From Parvularia atlantis (lineage: Eukaryota; Opisthokonta; Rotosphaerida), in contig CALSCO010000711.1 of NCBI GenBank assembly GCA_943704415.1, forward strand, positions 1-64,000: DNA of 64,000 nt. The letters run 5' to 3'. The notes below the pieces were generated by a model. It was given only the letters and a program-made list of their open reading frames with translations. It ran no database searches and was not told the origin of the DNA. The position numbers were made by a program, and so were the translations under genes. The stretch's first letter is position 1, and every line of letters starts with the position of its first letter. Positions 59,115-64,000 of this stretch are shown here, in pieces.

Positions 59115-62100
59115 TCAGTCGTCCTCCTTGTCGAGGTGCGCGAACGAGAAGGGCTGGAACTTGTACCCGTCGCCCTTGTAAAACTTGTTGTTGAACTCGA
59201 CCCTGCCGCGTCGTGTCAGCGACGTATCTGGTGCGCACCACCGCACGCACCAGTGCAGGCGCAGCGCGTGCAGGAACGCCGACAGGCCTTCCATCACCAG
59301 CAGGATGAAGATCGTGAGCGCGAACCACCCGGCAAAGCCAGCAAACAGGCCCAGCGCAGCGATGAAGCTGGCAGGCCGCGTCAGTCACGCACGAGCGCGC
59401 GCGCACCCGCGGCGCAACCGCAGCGCACCCACTCATGCCGTAAAACTGGCTCAGCGTCATCGTCCACAGCACCTCCGCGAGCTCTGGCGCACGGGCGCGT
59501 CAGGCGTGCGAGCGCTTGCCGCGGGGGCAGACGCACGGGCGTGCGCGAGCGACAGCGCCCATAGCCGCAAGTACGAGGCCGTGTTGGAGATGCAGCCGAG
59601 ACAGAACTCGATCGTGTGGATCGTCTGGTGCACAAAGATCTCGCCAAACTCAAACTGCGCGCCGCATCAGCACCCTTGCGCGCGCGCCGCCCTGCCATCG
59701 CGCCGCACCTCCTCGCCGTGCTCGCCGTGCGCGTGGCCGTGCCCGCCCGCGCTCTCGCCGTTGTGGTGCTCGTCGTCGGCGACCCCCTCGGCGGCCGGGT
59801 TGCGCATGGACGTGATGTGGACGTCGTCGCCGTCGTGTTGGTCGACTGGCGGGGCAGGCGGTCGGGCGTGAACACTGCGCACCGCACGCGCATGGCACGC
59901 ACCCGTCACGCTGTGCAGGTGGTTGTAGTCCGGGCCGCTCTTCTTCTTGTTGTGGTAGTAGCGCAGCACAAACGGCTTGACGAGGAGCATCCACGGCACG
60001 CAGATGACCGCGATGATCACGAGGATCAGCTGCAGCGAGCCCTGCGCGGTTGGTCGGCGGTCAGCGCACAGCTCCATGCCCGGCACGCGCGCGCACACCT
60101 GGCCCTCGTAGAGATGCTGGCCGTCCTTGACTTTGCCGGGCGAGAGGAACATGTTGATGAGCATGTTGAGCAGCGACGGCGGCGGGATGACGTCCCACGG
60201 TTGAGTCCACTTGTAGATGATCGTCGCGACGAGGTAGCCAAAGATCGCCTGCGCGCGGCGCGCATCAGCGCCCGGTGCCGCGCTCGCTGCGCGCGCACCT
60301 GCAGGAAGAGCATCTGCGGCACAAACTCGTTGATAATCGACAGCCAGTCCTTGCGGAAGAGCATGTTGTACAGGCTGAGGATGACGCCAAAGGTCATCTG
60401 CGCGCGGCGTCGTTCAGGCCTGCGTCTTTGGCATGCATGTGCGCCACACCTGAATTACGCCAAAGATCACCGACATCTTCATCTTGTACGAGTTGGAGAA
60501 GATGAGCAGGTTGTCGGAGCCGTACCAGCCGGGGTCGACACTGATCCACCGCCGCGCGCGTCAGATGTGCGCGGGCGGCGCGGGCGGCGCGCACCCGACT
60601 GGGTAGACGTGTCCCGTGAAGTGGCCCTCCTGCAACGTCACGTTCGGGATGCGCTCAAACTCCCAGCCCGACTCGCCGAAGATCTCCGTCGACCTGGAAA
60701 AGATGTCGTTGTAGATCAGGCCGGTGTAGATCGAGAAGATGCCCATGAGCAGCAGGATGTAGCGGCCGCCGTAGAGCATGTTGAAGATCTGCGCGGGCCG
60801 TATGAGCCTCGCGCGACACACGCAGGCATTTGTGCGCTCCCGACGCGCCTCGTTGCCGCGCGCCGTCTCCTTCAGGTCCTTCTCCTTGATCACGATGTAC
60901 ACCGCGACTATCGTCACGAGGATGCCGTGGCCAAAGTCGCCAAACATGACCGCGAACAGGAACGGGAACGTGATGATGCTGCGCGCGGCGAGCCGTAAGC
61001 CCCCAGGGCGTCCAACGCCCCGCACACGCGCGCGAACCTGAACAGGGCCGGGTTGACCTCCTGGTACTGCGCGATGCCGTACGCGTCGACGATGACCTGC
61101 CCCCCCGGTGCCGTCAGCGGCCGACGATCGACCGCGCGCGCGCACCTGGAAGCCGTTGGTGAATTTGTTGGTGCGGTGGAACGTGGGCGGGGTCTCGTGC
61201 GTCTTGAGCACGTTGATCACGGTCGACACGACGGCTTGCGACTTTTCCTGCGTGTTGCACGCACGTCAGCCCCCGTGCAGCACGCCGAATCGCACGTGGT
61301 ACGCACCCGGGCCGTCTCGAGCGCGACCTGGATGTCCACGAGCGACTTGGTCGGACACCAGCCCTCGGCCACGAGCGCCTTAGACGCGATGTCAAAGTTG
61401 AACAGGTTGAGCGTGTGGAAGATGCTCTTCTCCTGCGGACAGGCCCGGCGGCAGCGTCAGGGCCGGGCTAGCAGCAAAGGTGGCGAGCACCATCAGCACG
61501 AGCGACGTAGCCGCGTCCATCTGCGCCGCGATAGCCAGCAACACGCGCTTGCGGTGTTCGTGCGTCTTGTCGATCACCTGCGGAGCGCGATCAGCTGCTC
61601 GCCCTGCGCCGTCGCGCGCCGAGGCCCACGCACGCTCGTGAGGTCCTCCAGGCGCGACGTCACATTCTGCAGCAGCGCGTGGCGGTCCGAGCCGCTGTCC
61701 GGGCACGGGTACAGCGTCGCGCCAAAGCTCTCGCTCAGCTGCGTCGCCGGGTCAGCACGCAAACACGCACACGCGCCCGACAGGGGGCGTGCTTTGCGGA
61801 TCTTGCTCTGCAGGGTCGTGCCCTGGACAAAGACGACGAACGTGTTCTTCTCGACGGGTTTGTCGCTGCCAATCTCTTTAATCGGCTGCGCACGGCGTCA
61901 GACCGGCTCGCACAGCACGCTGGCGAGGCACCCGACCTCGGTGATCTCGTCCGACTGCATGATCAGGTTGCCGCGCAGCGCACGCCACAGCACGCGCTCG
62001 AACGTGTGCACTTTGGCGCGCGGGATCACGCCCGAGAGGAAGCCGAGGCGGTTCGAGTCGCCCGCGGCGGCAAAGTCGCCACTGCGCAGGTTGTCGAGCT

Positions 62101-62961
62101 GGATGTCGCCCGCGCCAATCAGGCCCACGTTGTCGTCCTCAAGCATGCGGTGCTGGCCACGCTCGACCTGGCGGCGCACGCTGTCGGTGCCCTCGGACTG
62201 CCGCACCGCGCGGGGAGCGTGAGCGTGAGCGTGCGTGTAAGCGTGGCATAAAGTGCGGCGCACCTCGTTGAAGACCTTGTCGGCCGTCTGGAGCACATAC
62301 TTGAGCTCGGTCAGCTCGATGAAGCTCTTGAGCAGCGCCTCCTCGTGCCGGTTCATGTTGATGATCTCGCCCTCGAGCCGAGCGAGCTTCTCCTGCGAGC
62401 GGGGCGCGGCGTGCGCACGAGTCACCGGCGTGCCGGGCAGGGCCAAAGTCGCCGCCACCTCCAGCTCCTGCGCCTCCTGCTGGGAGCGGTCGGTGCTCGT
62501 GTCGAGCATGAGGTGCGCGTCCTCCAGCTCGAGGTTGGCGCGGGCGATCTCCTTGGCCAGGAACCCTGACGCGCCAGCCGCGCGAGCCGCGCGGGTGAAC
62601 GGCGCGCACGACAGACGAGAGAGAACGGCACGCACGAAGCTTGCGTTCCATCTCCTCGCAGCGGCGGATGTCGCCGACAAACTTGCGCTGGAACGGGTTG
62701 ATGTGCGGGTTGAGCTGCAGAGGCGCGTGAGGGCTGCTGCGGCGGGAGGATTTCGGCAGGTGTGGAGCGCACGTCGCGGAACTGGACCATGCCCAGGTGG
62801 CCGAGCTCGTTGACGACGGCGTGCGCCGACTCAAACTGGATGAAGAGCTGGATCAGCGTCATGTCCTCGGAGCGGAAGAGGGCCCTTGGCACGCGGGCGC
62901 GAGGCGTCAGGTCGCGGGCCAGCAGGCGGATGCCGCGCGAGAGCCACGCGGCGCACCCCAT
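59115..62961 (-). CDS. VPH1: V-type H+-ATPase V0 subunit a
   Basis: Membrane subunit forming the proton half-channels of the vacuolar or Golgi proton pump. The first coding exon is ATGGG (5 bases); splicing gives [20 protein letters not shown], as in family members (MGELFRSEEM). Next are [16 protein letters not shown] and [20 protein letters not shown]. The cytosolic N-half includes [20 protein letters not shown]. The membrane half includes [40 protein letters not shown] and [20 protein letters not shown]. It ends with [16 protein letters not shown], with the essential channel Arg in YLRLW, and [21 protein letters not shown] His-rich loop ([19 protein letters not shown], about 59700-59760) precedes [17 protein letters not shown]. 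About 18 introns. Confidence 0.95.
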
Positions 62962-63142
62962 GGCTGCTGCTTTCGGCGCGCGCGGACGGCGCCGTCCGCA
63001 CGGTGCGGGAGCGGAAGGGGCGGCCTGTGCGTGTGTCGCGATGAGTGAGTGGGCGATAGCGGCCCAAAAGCAGGCAGGCGGGAGCGGGCGTGCGCGCGGT
63101 CGACCCGCTGGTCGTTCGGCGCGATGCAGTTAGTGTGCGGGC
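62962..63142. promoter_or_regulatory. Divergent promoter V-ATPase a / UNC93-like
   Basis: 181 bp, GC-rich, without a TATA box. This is the only spacer of this divergent pair. Confidence 0.45.
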
Positions 63143-64000
63143 ATGATGGACAGCGCGGCTCTGGACGAGACCGGCGACTCCACCGACAAGCGGCCGCTGC
63201 TCCTCGGCGAGAGCGCGAGCACGGACGCGAGCATCAACGCCGGGCCGCCGGGTGGCGCCGCGCAGGACGGCGATCACGTGACCAGCCTGCGCGACGTCGC
63301 GTGGCTCGCGCTCGCGTTCCTCTTCCTGTTTTCGGCGTTCACCGTGACCCAGGTGCGGACGAAAGCGACCACCCCGCGCGCCCGCCTGCCTGACCCTGCG
63401 AGTGCGCCGCTGCAGAACCTCGCCTCGTCGATCTTCGTCGGACAGGTCGGCTTCTGGAGCCTCGGGACGCTCTACATCGTGTTCGCGGTCGTCAACCTCG
63501 TCGCGAGCAGCATCACACGCGCGCTCGGGCTCAAGTGACGTGCCGCCCTTCAGCCGCCGCAGCGCACGCCTGACCCGCTCCGCGGCGCAGGTGGGCGCTC
63601 TTCCTCGGCGCGAGCACGTACGTCTGGTACGTCGTGGCCAACGTGATCGCGATCCGCAACGGCGACAGCGAGCTGGTGCAGTACGCGGTCATGATCCCCT
63701 CGGCCGCGCTCCTCGGCGCCGGCGCGGCGACGATCTGGACGGCGCAGGGCGCGTACGTGACGTACTGCTCGAGCACGGCCGACCTCGGCACAGCCAACGG
63801 CCTCTTCTTCTTCATCTTCATGGGCAACCAGATCCTCGGCAACGTCGGCGCGGCCGTCCTGTTCACGCTGAGCGTCAAAGTGGTGCGCGCGTGCATGGCC
63901 GACGCCGCTCCCCCGGCCGCGCTCAGCGCCCGCTCGTGGCCGCAGGAGCTCGTGTTTGAGATCTTGGCGGGCGCGGGTGGACTCGGCCTGCTGCTGTTCC
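63143..64000 (+). CDS. UNC93-like multi-pass membrane protein, cut by window end
   Basis: Major-facilitator-type membrane protein of the UNC93 family. The polar N-terminus is MMDSAALDETGDSTDKRPLL. Membrane segments: WLALAFLFLFSAFTVTQ, joined by an intron to NLASSIFVGQVGFWSLGTLY, then IVFAVVNLVASSITRALG, LFLGASTYVWYVVANVIAI and MIPSAALLGAGAATIWTAQG. The family signature GxGAAxxWTAQGxYxT is seen in the last (AYVTYCSS), followed by LGTANGLFFFIFMGNQILGN. These match the first five or six helices; the rest lies beyond the window. Introns have GTGCG donors. Confidence 0.85.

Overview
The window is a dense, very GC-rich (my eye estimate is near 70% in coding parts) piece of a eukaryotic nuclear genome. 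Its 26 protein-coding genes lie on both strands and are split by many short introns, typically about 45-75 bp. The donors almost always read GTGCG. A CTGAC- or CTCAC-like branch site usually lies 10-25 bases before a CAG acceptor. The protein set points to a fungus or a close fungal relative: a fungal-type Ras, Ypt3/Rab11, a type I myosin with TH1, proline-rich TH2 and SH3 tail, a FAS1-repeat secreted protein, Fcp1, Swi3/SMARCC, Mpe1/RBBP6 and Vph1. The donor form fits the GTRNGT consensus known from basidiomycetes, but I cannot name the species from sequence alone. I see no tRNA, rRNA, transposon, virus-like element or CRISPR array.

Layout. 72-7637 (minus): a Ras GTPase and a GBF1/Gea-type Arf exchange factor. 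7674-12786: a DDX21/Gu-type RNA helicase (+), EIF1AD (-) and pirin (+). 12864-18378: the histone N-acetyltransferase NatD (-), a large single-pass membrane glycoprotein of unknown function (+) and a bHLH factor (+). 18599-24587: the AP-3 beta adaptin (-) and a LYR-motif protein (+). 24646-31830 (minus): a mitochondrial enoyl-CoA hydratase-like protein, a PX-DEP-C1 scaffold with PxLPxR repeats, and the CTD phosphatase Fcp1. 32465-38538 (plus): Rab11, a TMEM230-like two-span protein and a SMARCC/Swi3 subunit. 38662-50881 (minus): a FAS1 protein, a TBC RabGAP, myosin I and the geranylgeranyltransferase-I beta subunit. 50908-59054 (plus): Mpe1/RBBP6, FRG1, a small uncertain gene and a GH85 ENGase. 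59115-62961 (minus): V-ATPase subunit a. 63143 to the window end (plus): an UNC93-like membrane protein, cut by the window edge.

Two themes recur. First, membrane traffic and small-GTPase genes are common here: Ras, Arf-GEF, AP-3 beta, Rab11, TBC GAP, PX scaffold, myosin I, geranylgeranyltransferase and V-ATPase a. This may be chance. Second, gene packing is extreme. Three head-to-head pairs have start codons no more than about 36 bp apart, and one pair may overlap at the starts. Several genes have a first coding exon of only 3-9 bases. CDS coordinates below run from start codon to stop codon and include introns. Exon joins were inferred by eye from donor and acceptor motifs and protein homology.
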